Assembly: GCA_033032175.1 (NCBI GenBank) | Contig: CM065323.1 | Location: forward strand, 4,154,001 to 4,218,000 | DNA: 64,000 bases | Origin: Saturnia japonica | Taxonomy: Eukaryota; Arthropoda; Insecta; Lepidoptera; Saturniidae | Direction: 5' to 3' | In this document: positions 1 to 12,048 of the stretch, piece by piece | How positions within the stretch are numbered: the stretch's first letter is position 1 | How the letters are laid out: each line of letters starts with the position of its first letter | Made by a program: the position numbers and the translations under genes | Notes under the pieces: model-generated | The model's database searches: none | Told to the model about the DNA's origin: nothing | Seen by the model: only the letters and a program-made list of their open reading frames with translations

Positions 1-636
1 GTTATAGTATAAACTACGAAACGATTGGTTATTGAGGAACCTCGTAACTATATATAGTGCCAAGTTACACTAGTACATGTTTAACCGTTATTAGTCCAGT
101 TTTAATAAAACAAAAGAAAGTGTTAACTAAAGATTAAGTGTGAATTTCGTACTGCTGATGATAAAAAATTCGAAGTTTCCATATTTATATAGGTTAAATG
201 AACGATTTACTTAAACATCTGTGGATTAAGTAATAAGCCGTAAGAAGCAAAGCACTACCAATTCCCAAAACAACTTCTTGAACCCAAGTCCCTAAATTAA
301 AATCAGATTTAAAAGAAACAAATACATAACCTCAATATACTTATGTAGCTAACGAAGTAAAATTACAGCCATTTTATGTACTTTACTACTAGGTATCTCT
401 GACTAGGAACGTGTTGGTCACAAATTCACAATTTAATCAGACCCCCTAAATATTAGTGGAGACGTACCTATATTCAAAGTGTAATAAAGAGAGAGTAATG
501 TATACAATAATGTGCATAATTAAGCGCCCGCATCCATTATTCTCGATAAAAACACTCATATTGTTTAGTTCTATGTAACACGCAAGGCGATGACTTTCCT
601 GCCGTGTTAAATTCACGGCAATGAGTTTTACCGTTA
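1..636. other. Anonymous AT-rich sequence
   Basis: I see no gene, RNA or recognisable repeat here. The reading frames are short and have no family features. Confidence 0.5.
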
Positions 637-1136
637 GGCTGGTTGTCCACTAGAGTTGTGCGAGATAGCTTGTGTGGGCAGGATGCGGCGCGGTGGGTTG
701 TAGTAAGTCTAGCCACACTGTTTTTAACTCATCTCTTGCACCCATTTCTTGCTTTTTTATACAACAAACGTGGAAAACAAGCATACTACGGCTTGCTTGA
801 TAGTAAGCCGATACCGCAGCATTTGGAGGCTTGTTAAGGTATCACTAGCGCGATGCCGACCTTGTACCAAAGACCTATGGAAACCCTTCTCTAGTAAGAA
901 TGGTTGTGTTATTTGTATGCAATCTTCTGTAGTGTGGAAGTATTCCACCAGTCGGACTGCCCTAAAAAGTGAGAAATCTCCAAAGAAATTTCTCTGTGCC
1001 TTAACTCTCTCTTTTTATATTAACAAACATCTACATCCGCTAACCCTTTTCCACCAGAGCTACGTTAAGCGAAGCTAGCAAAACGAAGTAATCCTATTGG
1101 CTAGCTATCTCGCACATCTCTGGTGGAAACGCAGCC
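637..1136. mobile_element. MITE with about 34-bp inverted ends and TA flanks
   Basis: The left end (637-670) and right end (1103-1136) are inverted copies that match at about 29 of 34 positions by eye. Both contain the block GTGCGAGATAGCT. The element is flanked by TA at 635-636 and 1137-1138, which fits a TA target duplication. It has no coding capacity, as expected of a MITE. Most of its interior is a copy of another dispersed repeat (about 760-1015), so it is either composite or was hit by a later insertion. The superfamily is not certain. Confidence 0.6.
760..1015 (+). repeat. Dispersed repeat family C (lepidopteran interspersed repeat)
   Basis: This stretch contains AAACAAGCATACTACGGC, then GGTATCACTAGCGCGATGCCGACC and a block with TCCACCAGTCGGACTGCC and AAATCTCCAAAGAAATTTC (shown in pieces). 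The same order of blocks recurs at 36705-36960, partly at 21560-21680, and inverted at 48105-48315. The pattern resembles a very common lepidopteran repeat. The frames overlapping it are shadows. Confidence 0.65.
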
Positions 1137-1492
1137 TAATGTCTAAGCGTTTTCTCACCTTTTTTTCGGTTGAACAAAACATTCTCTACTCTTCGCTTCT
1201 GAGGCTAAATATAATATTATCTCTCTCGGTTTGCTGGTAAATGTTATAAACACTCGTAGAGATGATTAGTCCCTGTTTTAATTCCAAAATCAGTTTATAT
1301 TAATATGGCATGTGAGTAGGTGAATATTCAAGCGTTCTTTATAGTTTATCTGGAAATATGAAAATCATATTAAGGGTTTTTAATGTTACATGTGATCTAG
1401 GGTAAAGAGTAGGCTTTAGAAATTTGAAATTACTAATAAGTACCTTTGAGTTTCGACTCGATGCTACTTTATATGGAATCTTGTTATATATA

Positions 1493-1506
1493 TATATATA
1501 TATATG
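1493..1506. repeat. TA dinucleotide microsatellite
   Basis: A run of alternating T and A sits in an AT-rich background. A similar run occurs at 43590-43609. Confidence 0.8.
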
Positions 1507-2424
1507 TATATAAAAAAAACTTATACCTATCGTTTTCTCTGAGTTCATGAATAAGTTGAATTTATGTATAGTTATTATTGTTCGCATTTGTGTGAAGGTC
1601 ACTGACAAAATGCCTCCAAAGTACAATAGGTGGCGCAAGAATCGTTTGAATTCTTGCATTGCATATAGTTTCCGATATTGTTGATGTAAGACTGATCCCG
1701 AGAAAGGAACTGGGATTCATCTGGGCGAAACCATGAATTAAAAAAATACAAATAAAGTAAAAGACAGCGCAAAACTATTCTACAACGTAATTCCTGTGGA
1801 ACATCAATAACATTTTCACGTGAACAGGGTCGTGGGCTAGTGTAGTAGTTAGTGGTGTAGTATTGTATAAATATGTATTACTTCCAATTATGTGATTTAT
1901 TAATTTTATAGTTATAGTATTCACAATTTTTTTTAATAACAAAAAGTATATGTTATTATTAACGTTGTATTATATCTTATTAACCTACGTTAACAACGAA
2001 TGATATTATAATAGCAAAAATGTCATGATTTGAAATATACATAACAACAACGATTATAAAGAATTCTTACCATTTAACGACAGCCCGTATATGCGAAGGT
2101 AAATCCCGAATGGAACGTGTATGGTGATTCCCCATAAAGGAATTCACAGGGTTTCTATACTTGTTTTGACTTTTTTAATGTAACAATTGGAAAAAAGTGA
2201 AAAATAAATGATAAAAAAGGTAGTAAACCTATAAAATCGAAGCAAAACTATTTATGAATCCTTTTTAAAGACAAATAGACATGCAAATTCTCACTGTCCT
2301 AATCCCAGTAGTTAGGCCTGACACTTCTATTTCCTTCATTATCCTTTTAACCGATGAAGGAGGAGAGTTCTCTATTCGATAATATATATTTTTTTATGAA
2401 CCGATTTGGATCATTTTTTTTTCG

Positions 2425-2535
2425 TTGAAAAGGGGATAGATAAGGGTGGCCCAATTTTAATTTCATTGGCGTTGTATCTTCGACTTCGAAGAGACACCAG
2501 GTAACTCTTCAAAATTATTGAAGTTGGTTTTCTTC
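2425..2535 (-). repeat. Fragment of dispersed repeat family B
   Basis: Read on the minus strand, this has AAACCAACTTCAATAATTTT, then GAGTTACCTGGTGTCTC and CCAATGAAATTAAAATTGGG. It is the same series of blocks seen at 8870-8975, 10056-10290, 42125-42340 and 43010-43225. Confidence 0.55.
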
Positions 2536-3264
2536 TTTTTTTTTTATTGTCTTGTGTATTATGTTATATAGATATACATTATATTATATTAAATATGCAT
2601 ATATCTGTTTATCTGCTAATTATTAGGTTTTATAACATTCAGTATTAGACATTGGATGAGCAAGATAGTGAACTACTTAATTACTAATTTAAACGAGTTA
2701 CAGCGGGGAACAAAGGCTTTCGTAGAATCCAATTCAATTATTTTCGTGTTAATAAGTTCGCTTGAGACGTTTCGTAACCAGTGATGAAGGTTGAAGGGAA
2801 ACTTTGTCTTTAGATTGTTATATGTTTATATTAATATTAATAGGAAATGTAATTAAAGAAGAGAAATGAGTGCAATGATCTATGTGTTGCTAAGCTCGAT
2901 GAACTAATAACAGATGATGTTATATTGTATTTAAAACTTGTAACACTACACAAAGTTATTTAAACAAAATTACACAACCTAATAACAGATTTTTTGTTTG
3001 TTATTGAAAATAACATACATCACGATATTCAGTGCTTTGCGCTTTTCTCTAAATCTTGCTGATCGTAAATATCACTAAATGCTATTTATTTATCGCTAGT
3101 TAAGTGGAAGAAATTGTTAATACTGTATTAAGTACGCATTAAAGTCTTTATCAATCAACAATAACTCACTCTGTGTAGCGTACCTACCGTTCTTCTCACA
3201 TTTACCGTACTTGTCATACAGCTTTTTAGATTGTTTGACGTTCAATGTTACTGTTCTACTACAT

Positions 3265-3312
3265 AAGGTCGTAGAGTGAAGTTATATAGGCAATAGTCTT
3301 CCTCAATATATA
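3265..3312 (-). repeat. Short Helitron 5'-region fragment
   Basis: The block GTAGAGTGAAGTTATATAGG followed by CCTCAATA matches, in the same orientation, the interior of the minus-strand Helitron at 59085-59130. Confidence 0.5.
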
Positions 3313-3314
3313 TA

Positions 3315-3460
3315 AAAGAAATGGCTATATGGCTATAGAATTGCCTGGAAGAGATTGCTTTCAGCAATAAGGCCTCCCGTTGTACTTATCATATACTTCT
3401 AATATTCGATTATATATATATAACTAACGGTGTGCAATAAAGATTAAATATATAAGTATT
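3315..3460 (+). repeat. LINE 3'-tail fragment (GTGCAATAAAG type)
   Basis: The blocks AATTGCCTGGAAGAGATTGC, AGCAATAAGGCCTCCCGTTG and finally GTGCAATAAAGATTAAATA have the form of a common lepidopteran non-LTR retrotransposon 3' UTR. No coding part is attached, so this is a 5'-truncated dead copy. A related tail lies in antisense inside the Transib-type element near 56.7 kb. Confidence 0.55.
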
Positions 3461-3847
3461 TTTTTCTAATTGACTATTTATTCCAGAGAATTGCCTGTTC
3501 ACAAAAACAAAAAAACAATTTAATAAGGTATATAATTTTATGTAGGTATAATAGTATAGATATTGTTAAAAATCTAGAATCGTTTGACCTTGAACACGCT
3601 GCTACATTATCTCGTATCCAATACGTACTGTCAAGTATTTATTTACTTGTTTTTTAACATTCCATTACTTCATGCGTTGATTAAAAGTTGTTACTCGTAC
3701 TTTATTTCGATTGATACGGCGGCATTACATTGTGAAACTAGATCATTTAAGTGATTACGTCTTTGACCCGGTGAAAATAAGAGAGTCAAATGATGAGCGC
3801 ATATTACATTTACTAGTTTTGCCCCATGGTTTCACTCGTGTTAATTT

Positions 3848-4300
3848 TATCTGACAAACACCGCGCCGCCAACGCACCCGTGTAGCCTATCATAATAATT
3901 GTTCTTCCCGCAAGTACAAATTATTTTAATTTTTTATTATCTCCTAAACTATAATATTATGTCCAATTAACATGCTATAAAGGGCAAAATTTAACTTCAT
4001 AAATTTGTGTTTAAGATGAAGTAACTTTTGTTCGTAAGGATTAATATGCCATGCCTAAAAATAATGCTCATAAATCAATTTTTAATCTTCAACAAAAAAT
4101 ATCTCAAGATTCCTTGTAGTGGCTTATGTTTATGGAATAAACTAGTTCGAGAGGGCTTCCACTTCCGACATACTTAACAAAAGTCAAAATTTTAGGCTAG
4201 CTGAGAGTTGTAGCCTAACGTTAGAATGCTTGTAGAATGCCTGAGGAATACGTGAACATGGCTATCATATTATACAAAAATAATTTTTCGAATCCGACTG
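3848..4300 (-). repeat. Dispersed repeat family F, inverted relative to 22815-23665
   Basis: This stretch is the reverse complement of sequence around 22815-23665. Shared blocks include CCGCCAACGCACCCGTGTAG, GATGAAGTAACTTTTGTT and ATTAATATGCCATGCCTAAA. Compared with that copy, this one lacks about 130 bp in the middle and has no RTE insertion. The missing part includes GATAGCATAT blocks also found in the Helitron at 26.9 kb, so family F is probably a non-autonomous Helitron or a relative. Confidence 0.7.
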
Positions 4301-4854
4301 GTAATTCCAGAGATTAGCGTGTTTAAAGAAACAAAAAACTTTTCCGTATAGTATAGAGATACCTCGATTGCTTGCTTCAATGTGTGATAAAATAACTATA
4401 CCGATTTATCTACATTAATATAATTAATATGCTGAATGTGGTTACTTCATATATTATGTATATACCATGTTGTTGTACATATTGTCACTATATTGTTACT
4501 ATTGGGAATCAATAAAAGACAAGATTGAGACATTTTTGTAGTAAAACTTTTGTAGGCGCGACTTATTTTCGGACAGAAATAACTTTTAATAAAAATTTAT
4601 AGTAAAATTTAATTAACAAATAAAATATTTTCAATAAATCAAAGACAATAAAAGCAAATGCTTGTAATCTTTACGTCAGTCAACAGATTTGACCTTTTAA
4701 TTTTAACTCGGGAATCATTTTTAGTTTTTTCTGTTTTAATTTACGATTCGCTAAGCCGCTTTCTTTATTTTTATGCAGGAATTAGTTTCCCTACAACGTT
4801 CTTGTTCATACAGTTTATCTGTTTGCGCTATTTTTATTGACAGACGTTGTGGCG
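4301..4854. other. Anonymous AT-rich sequence
   Basis: No gene or repeat is recognised. A short frame at 4658-4840 encodes a hydrophobic, AT-biased peptide and is not supported as a gene. Confidence 0.45.
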
Positions 4855-4930
4855 CATTGCTGATAGAGTCCTACTATTAAGCCAAGAAGACTAGGCCTGG
4901 GTTCGATCCCCGCTTATGATTGACATTTGA
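4855..4930 (+). repeat. Possible tRNA-derived SINE head
   Basis: GGTTCGATCCC at 4900-4910 is a good pol III box B. The upstream sequence resembles a decayed tRNA half but lacks a clear box A. It is too degenerate to be a tRNA gene. A SINE relic is the likeliest reading. Confidence 0.35.
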
Positions 4931-5817
4931 TTAGCTTGATGAGTATTATTTTTAATTGTGTATCTGAGTGTAAAATATTTATATCTGTTCTATCTATGTA
5001 TATCTAATAAGTATATCAGTTTAGTTACCATAATTTAAGTTATATTTGATTTGGAATTAAATGGCAGTTTCTTTCTTGTTTTTAATGTTATTATATAATT
5101 CTATTTAACATGACGATTGTAGCATAGGCTTAAATTATTATATTTTGAGGTCTACCAGTCATTTATTAGTCACTACAGACAATTTGAAGTCGTAATACCT
5201 CCATTAAAAGCCTTAAAATGATTGTATCTTATTCCTCTGTTTCCTCCTCCAAAACTAAGACGATTTAAATATTTTTTTAAAGTATAATATAAGAAGGACT
5301 TTGACTATGTCTGTAGTCTGGGCGTCTGAACGTGACGGAAAAATAGGGCAATTTCGTCATTTTAAAAGGCTCCTAGTATTTATAATAATTCATTAAAAAA
5401 AAATTAACAAAACATAAGGTCATGGTAGTGGAAGGTATAAATTTTACGGTAAACGCTATAGCGCGGCAATTGTACACGTCTTGATGCGCGCTAGATAAGC
5501 GTTCTGTTTAGCGAAGCCTTTAACGCGTCTATTCCACGAAACAATATTATTGTCAAGCCTTTTATTTGAACGGTTTTCGCAGTGTTATTGTTACAATTCC
5601 CCCCTGAGGGAAAGTGAAAATCCGTCTACTACGAGTGGTTATTTACACGGTATCGTTTCATGCTGCCTGCTATAGAATAACAAATTAGTATAAGTTTATT
5701 CTATGACAACCTGTTATGTTAATTGGAGCAATTATTGAACTAAAAATGTTCGGAGGAGATTGGTAGTGGTGACCCATGTTGAATTTAAAGACAGAAATCC
5801 ATGTTTATACAATATGT
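4931..5817. other. Anonymous sequence with a CpG-containing patch
   Basis: No gene is supported. The stretch 5455-5600 is less AT-rich (for example GATGCGCGCTAGATAAGCG) and matches nothing else in the window. Confidence 0.4.
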
Positions 5818-5820
5818 AAT

Positions 5821-6211
5821 AAAAACCCCGTCGAATCCGAAAAGGGTATATAAGTACCTCAATGACATCACCAAAAAAAAATTTATCAAACTTTTATTTA
5901 TTACAAAAATAAAAATGTTATTGCGATTTAAAATTAACATATTTAATTTTAGTTTCCCTAAAATTTAGCAAATTTTTAAAACATAACACCGTCGCCAGCC
6001 TCGTTGCAGCGCGGCGCGGCGCAGCGTGTACGTTTGATTGTTTGGCGGTACACTGCGCCGCGCCGCCTGTATTGCTATGTAAGTTCCATCATTTAACTTT
6101 TTTTTACATTTTAATAGGGGTAATTTTTTTACTTATAATCTGAGATAGATAACATAAACAGAATGTAATCTCGATACTTAATAACACCCTCACGGATCCG
6201 ACGGGGTTTTT
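5821..6211. mobile_element. MITE with 19-bp inverted ends and a GC-rich central hairpin
   Basis: The left end (5821-5839) and right end (6193-6211) are inverted copies differing at one of 19 positions. AAT on both sides may be the target duplication. At the centre, 6011-6030 and 6049-6067 form a very GC-rich inverted repeat (core GCGGCGCGGCGCAG) around an 18-base loop, in sharp contrast to the AT-rich flanks. There is no reading frame. The family is not assigned. Confidence 0.65.
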
Positions 6212-8670
6212 AATACACACTATATAATTAATTAAGTATATGTATATAGTTTAAGTTATATTTATAGTTTAAAGTTATATGCGATAAAATATAGTTTAAA
6301 ATGTTATACCATTAAGTTATATTAGGTATACATAAAAGAAAATACATCAATCACCAAAATACTGCCCTGCCTCAGCCAATTTGGTTTTTGATGACGCTAG
6401 TGATATTTAAGATTAATGTGTTACTACTTGACCACATTGATAGGTACTTATGAAAGGGTACCTATATGTACCTACATATTATGTTCCAAGGTTGTAGATT
6501 ATAGCTTGCAGTATTCTTAGTTAGAAAATAATGCCAATTTTACGCTCTGAAGTTACCAACTCCTTTACAACTTACAACATTTTGGAACGTTTTTGTAAGC
6601 AGAATGAGAACTGGCAACATCGGTGTTTGTGGTCGTTTGAACCAGGTCGGTGTCTAGATTGGCGTGGCGCGTCCGAGTTCAGTATTATGTTTTCTAGCAG
6701 TTTCATATTATTTCGTGGCTTACGTATTAATTAGATTCTTAACTCATGAAAGACGTAGACGCATTAATGTTTAATTATTACTCATCTAAACAAGAAGTTC
6801 GCGATACGTAGTCGCATAAAAATGTTTCTTTTTGTATTTATATTGTAATTACTATAACTAGTAATTATATTATTTGTTACATATTTATGTTGCGAAGTAA
6901 TTCTGGCAAGAACTTCATAATCAAAAAACACCTTTAAACTTAATACACTTTAATTACTTTCGTACCTTGTACGACGCAATACCTACTTTAAACGAAATAA
7001 TTTTTTTGTTAAACAATTGTTTCTTGCAACGTTACTACATTGATTATGTACTAAATAGCTCAGCAGACGTTCTTCTGCCATTTCCAATTGTCAATAACTC
7101 GACCACAGCGCCCACCTATCACGAATTGATATTTCCTGAAAACGTTTCCAGGACCATAACGAGCAAAAAAAGAAGACTTACTTACGCATATCCATCTTAC
7201 GTATCGTCGGTTATGGTAGTCAGATCATTAAAAAATAAGAATATAAACATTTTAATTTTTCCAATTTCCCGGGTATCTTTTCAATTTTTTTTCTTTCCCT
7301 TAAAACTTTATTAGGTCTATTACTAACATTCTGATTAAAAAAAAATAGCCAAATCGGCTCTGTCGCGGATCTCAAGTAACCAACAGCATTTCATTTTTAT
7401 TTATTTAAAAATAGTTTTATAAAGTACAGTACCAACTTATTTATTTTATCCAGTTTGTAGCTACAAGGTGCCTAATTGATTACCTACTACAAATATTTTA
7501 GTTTCTGCTAAATTTGATTAAATTTCCTTCCAATTCTTTGACAATAGGAACGTCTACTATGTTTTCCCACGCTACCGTTCTATTAGTTGGAAGAAAATGT
7601 CTCACGGTATTAAGCTTAAGTAAGTTATTTTACAATACGTTAATGTGCAATCAATCTATCAAAGCCCAGAAGCAAATTATAATTTAATAAGGAATGTATG
7701 ATCGAATGTTTATGAAGTAATTTGGCAATTCCGACATTAATTAAAGTTGTTTTGTAAACAAGAATTTCATAATTGCTATATTAATGACAAGCATGTTTCT
7801 TTGTTTTGATTTTCATCCACCTGTTCGCCTTATACGTTTACTTTTCTGAGAAAGACTTTTTTTATCGTATGCTTGCCTTAAAAGACATTTAAAACAGTTG
7901 TAAAGAAATAACAATTACATATAATTTTGTACGTCACAGAGAAGACTAACTTCCTAAGACCCGGTGAAACTAAATTTAATTTAACTCAACTACGTTCAAT
8001 TCTCGAAAGATTTCAACGTAAACTGGGGCCACAAGGAAGGCGGTGATTATTTCTATTATTTACTAACAACTGCTCATGAATTCGTTAAATGATACAATAT
8101 AAACTTTAATACGAAGAAAATATACTCTGTGTCACTCAGACAGAACATAGCTTTCTATCAATGATTTTTTTAAATTCTATCAATTGTTCCGGAGATTATA
8201 TCGTACAAACAAACAAACTGTCTCTTTATAATAGTACTATAAATTCGTTCCAATTCCGTGATACTGTCCCACGTTTCACTCGCCTTTATTGTTCAAATTG
8301 CAATCGGAGAAAGTAATACTATCGGAAGATACTATAAGTAGCTCTGCCCTTCTAATACTCGCTTTTCAGAAAAAAATCCATGTTAATTAAAATTTCCTTT
8401 TAAATATACGTCTGGGTCAGTGTTCTACTTAAATGTTTTTACTAGGTATATGAATTATTTCCAGAATCTAGAAGTAATACAATTTGAAGAAAGTTTTGTA
8501 TCTTCTTGGAATTATGTCTATTTTTTTTGTACTCTTTTTTTCTAGAAATATATACATTTTTTTTTGTTTTTATTTTCAGTCTATTGTAAAGGTTACTTAA
8601 GAGAACAAGTTTTCTAAACATTTATCTATTGATAAAATACGAGGCATTATTTATTTAAAGTTAAACCATA
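6212..8670. other. Anonymous AT-rich sequence
   Basis: No gene is supported. Frames at 6531-6734 and 6967-7314 have no recognisable domain and a composition like the surrounding DNA. A tract of TATAGTTTAAAGTTATA-like simple sequence lies at about 6235-6325. Confidence 0.45.
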
Positions 8671-8671
8671 A

Positions 8672-8860
8672 GTAAACTTGTGATAAACCCGTCACAGTGT
8701 CTATTGGTTTGTCGTGTTTCGGGATAAGCCAGTAAAAATGTGCAGCTACGAGAGGCTTGCGGGAAGGTATATCGACGGTGGTCGCTGATGGTTGATGGAT
8801 GTTGTGTTTCGATTGTAATGTGACATGAGGCACAGTGTCATTAATTTACCACGCTATTAT
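8672..8860 (+). repeat. Dispersed repeat family A
   Basis: TTTCGGGATAAGCCAG, then GCAGCTACGAGAGG, GACGGTGGTCGCTG and GAGGCACAGTGTC form the same series of blocks as at 23990-24115, 32925-33110, 45100-45220 and 50215-50400, and inverted at 26190, 59655 and 61073. It is a common foldback or SINE-like family in this window. Confidence 0.55.
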
Positions 8861-8869
8861 AAATAAATA

Positions 8870-8975
8870 AAAAAAACATTTTTTTACGAAAATGAAACCC
8901 ACCTTTAATGTATTTGAGGAGTTCTCTGGTGTATCTACAAAGTCGAAGGTCCAATGCAAGTGAAATTTAAAAATA
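8870..8975 (+). repeat. Fragment of dispersed repeat family B
   Basis: TTTGAGGAGTTCTCTGGTGT, a GAAGGTCCAATGCAAGTGAA block and an A-rich start match 10080-10150 and 42140-42205. Confidence 0.55.
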
Positions 8976-10055
8976 TATATAATCTTAATAAATATATAAA
9001 AATAACAACCGTAATTTTACTTGGCCTAATAACTCTGAGGCCGTGAATGGTATATATGCCAATTTTTATGTACATTTGTGTGATTTTCAAAGCCAAAGGG
9101 TTAAATGGTATTACAACCCACTACCTCAGCATTTAAAGACGACAATATTGGTTGCTATACTAAATAATTATATATATGAAAGATATGTATGTAATGTTGA
9201 GTAATGTATCGCATATAAATAATTCACCGACGGATACCCTTTGGCCTATTAAAACGGGACCGCAGGAAACTCGACGGAATAATCCATTGTTATCGATTAA
9301 ATGTGTTTACTTTTGTCTCCCGTTTGATATGTACCACTCGTATTATTTCGCGCCGATCTCGAGCGAAATCGTTGCAGGTGAAGTGTTTCTTGTTTCCGTT
9401 TCAATTTGCAGCTATACATAAACAATATAGGAATGTTTTAATGGAGTAATTCATACATCTTAGACTTGACTAGTTTACCGTGCGAATAATTCGTACAATG
9501 TTGAATGTAAACAATCTACCAGCTGTCATTTAGTTTAAACGGATTATTAATAGATGGTGTATCCTACATGTTACTTAATTTTTTTTCTTTAACTATTTCG
9601 TTATTGGGAAACATGACCTTTAAAATGGTGTTTGAATCATTACTTTTGATGAAGAATTAATCGTGATATGGAAAAAAAAACTGATAGATATAACATATAG
9701 AGATGAATGGATTTCAACTTGCATTCTATTTTTTACTTAGTTTCTGTGTAGCTTAGGTGTATACCTAAAAGTTTTAGCTGAGACGAGTGTCACTCAAGGT
9801 CGCTCTCGTACAAGGTTGTTATTTTTTACTAGCACTGCAAATTGACGTAACTGTACCTGATGGTGTAAGCAACTAGATCCAGTCTTTTTTTTTTGTAAAG
9901 TTGGGATTTTAAGATTGTCAATAGATAATCCCGGGATTGTAGACAGATAATGAAAAGTTTGAGTACAAACTATACAAGAATCTGATTTTTAAAAATAATC
10001 AGTTAAAGAAGAAAGAAGTGAAATTCAACTTAAATCCCTTACAAGTCAATTTTTA
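8976..10055. other. Anonymous sequence with one weak dispersed repeat
   Basis: 9045-9110 resembles 15125-15190: both have a version of TATATGCCAATTTT, then TACATTT and AGCCAAAGGGTTAA. No gene is supported. The frame 9176-9421 has no family features. Confidence 0.4.
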
Positions 10056-10290
10056 TCAAAAAAGAAAACCTACATCAATTATTTTGAGGAGTACCCTAGT
10101 TCGTGTATCTTCGAAGTGTAAGATCCAATGCTAATGAAATTAAAATGGGACCACCCTTAAGGTGCCTCCTTTCTTACGCAAAAGAATCATCTAAATAGGT
10201 TCATTTAAATAGAAGTTACACCTGAACATTCATAAAAAAATACATTTCAATTATGAACCTCCTGCTTTTTTCGAAGTCAGCTGTAAGACT
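10056..10290 (+). repeat. Dispersed repeat family B, longer copy
   Basis: The copy starts with AAGAAAACCTACATCAATTA, continues with TTGAGGAGTACCCTAG and AGAATCATCTAAATAGGTTC, and ends with TTTTTTCGAAGTCAGCTG. The final block corresponds to the GAAGTCGGTTAAA ending of other copies. It is a non-coding element with A-rich ends. Confidence 0.6.
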
Positions 10291-10745
10291 TTAAACTCCT
10301 AAACTAATATCAACTTAATTCGACTTAAAATTCCGTAATAACATACGTTATTCTTTTACACAGATCAATATTAATCATTAAATAAAACTGACCAGATATG
10401 GTTACATTTCATTCTTGTCAACTTATAAAGTTATGCAACAGTAAATACTTGAGTTTGAAATTTTCAACTTTGACTTTCTCTAATTTTATTACGTTACCGT
10501 TAACTGATAGCATTATTGATTATATTAAAACAGTAAATTCACGCAATTAATATGTATTTAGAGGATCGACATTTTATCGGTCAAACCCAGAGGTAGTCAA
10601 CCTTTTTATACCCACCACCCACTTTTGTATCTTTGTTAGTAGGTAAGTTTTTCGACCATCCACCGGTTCCACAATAATGATGAGTTCTAAAGAAGGGAAG
10701 TAACTTTATAAACTGTATCAAGAAGAATTACAGTAAGTTAAAATA

Positions 10746-12046
10746 CAAGGTGTCCAGAAAGGGTATCGGGTATTTGTTTTCGCGCCATATTCGAAACGGG
10801 GCGTCTAAAGGGTGCGGGGAGGTGTTCGTGGCGTCCGCCATTTTGTGGAGGATTAGTTACGATGGAACAGTACTCGGGGACGCATCGTGCATTTTGCGTA
10901 CGAGCGTATTATCGTAATGGTGATTCAATAGTGACTGCTCAAAGTCTCTATCGTGCGGAATATCGTACACGCCACGCGCCAAGTGACGATAGCATTAGGA
11001 AATGGATCAGGATGTTCGAGAATACAGGTGCGACAGTTAAAATTCAAAACTCTGGTCGTCCTCGTTCAGTTCGCGATGAAGAAACAATTGAAGAAGTTGA
11101 GGCGTCGGTTCGTCAAAATCCGTCTTTATTCATCCGAAAGCGAAGCCAAGCGTTGAACATCAAAAAATCGTCTTTACATTCGATTTTAAAGAAAGACTTA
11201 AATCTAAAAGCCTATAAAATTCAATTGGTTCAAGAATTGAAGGATACGGACTATGCTAATCGACTGAATTTTGCGAAAGAAATGCTGCAGCGATTTAACA
11301 ACTTTAACAACATACTGTTCAGTGACGAAGCAAATTTTCACCTGAATGGTCATGTTAATAAGCAGAATTGTCGGTACTGGGCAGTGGAGAATCCGAGACG
11401 AAAGTATAACGACCCCTGCATAGCCCAAATGTCGTTGTTTGGGCCGCTATGTCTGCTAAAGGCATAATTGGTCCTTATTTTCATGAAGATCAACGAGGCC
11501 GAGCAATTAATGTGAATAGTGACCGTTATTACGATATGTTGCGAAATTTTTTGGTCCCAGAGTTGCAGGAGTTTGCAGGTTTCAACTCAAGAACGTGGTT
11601 CCAGCAAGATGGGGCCACTTGCCATACCTCAAATGACTCGTGGAAGTTGTTAACGAATTATTCCCTAATAAAGTCATTTCGCGAAGGGGTAACATCAACT
11701 GGCCTCCCAGAAGCCCCGACCTTAGCCCGCTTGACTATTTTGCATGGGGATACCTTAAAAGTAAGGTTTATCAAAACAATCCGACGAATCTAACCCAGTT
11801 AAAGCAAAACATCAGGTCAGAAATGGCAGCAATATCGATAGCTATGTGTCAACGTGTTATCGCCAATCTTCGTTTCCGTTTAGAAGAGTGCCAGTAACGT
11901 AACGGTCATCATTTGGATAACATCATCTTTTCCAAATAATTCTCCAATTCATATGCTAATAATAAACAATAAACTTTTTTATTGCATACAAATAATTTTT
12001 GTTTCATTGAACTTACAAATACCCGATACCCTTTCTGGACACCTTG
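10746..12046 (+). mobile_element. Full-length Tc1/mariner-superfamily transposon
   Basis: The element is 1301 bp with perfect 32-bp terminal inverted repeats (10746-10777 and 12015-12046). Both ends start CAAGGTGTCCAGAAAGGG when read inwards. TA at 10744-10745 and 12047-12048 is the target duplication expected of the superfamily. It contains one transposase gene, broken by two frameshifts, and an AATAAA near 11961. Perfect ends with a broken gene point to a fairly recent insertion of a copy that is now inactive. Confidence 0.92.
10862..11897 (+). pseudogene. Mariner-type transposase with two frameshifts
   Basis: Three successive reading frames together give a full-length transposase: 10862-11467, then from about 11430 to 11640, then to 11897. 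The first part has an N-terminal helix-turn-helix region, a GRPRS motif at residues 65-69 and the first catalytic Asp in FSDEANFHLNG (D155). The second frame holds the second Asp in WFQQDGATCHT. The third holds PPRSPDLSPLDYFAWG. If the Asp of PLDYF is the third catalytic residue, about 41 residues separate it from the second Asp, which would suit a DD41D group; the frameshift makes the count uncertain by one. Shifts occur near 11428-11435 and 11636-11642. The product would not be functional. Confidence 0.9.
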
Positions 12047-12048
12047 TA

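Larger units (their letters stand above)
1139..3264. other. Anonymous AT-rich intergenic/intronic sequence
   Basis: No gene is supported. The stretch holds a short TA microsatellite near 1493-1506 and a minus-strand piece of repeat family B at about 2425-2535. A frame at 1339-1659 on the minus strand runs across the TA microsatellite and has no family features. Confidence 0.5.

Noticed and set aside
1339..1659. 106-codon minus-strand frame
   Set aside because: It runs through a TA microsatellite (repeated Ile-Tyr) and shows no family features.
6967..7314. 115-codon open frame
   Set aside because: It has no domain or recognisable motif and composition like its AT-rich flanks. One frame of this length is expected by chance in 64 kb.
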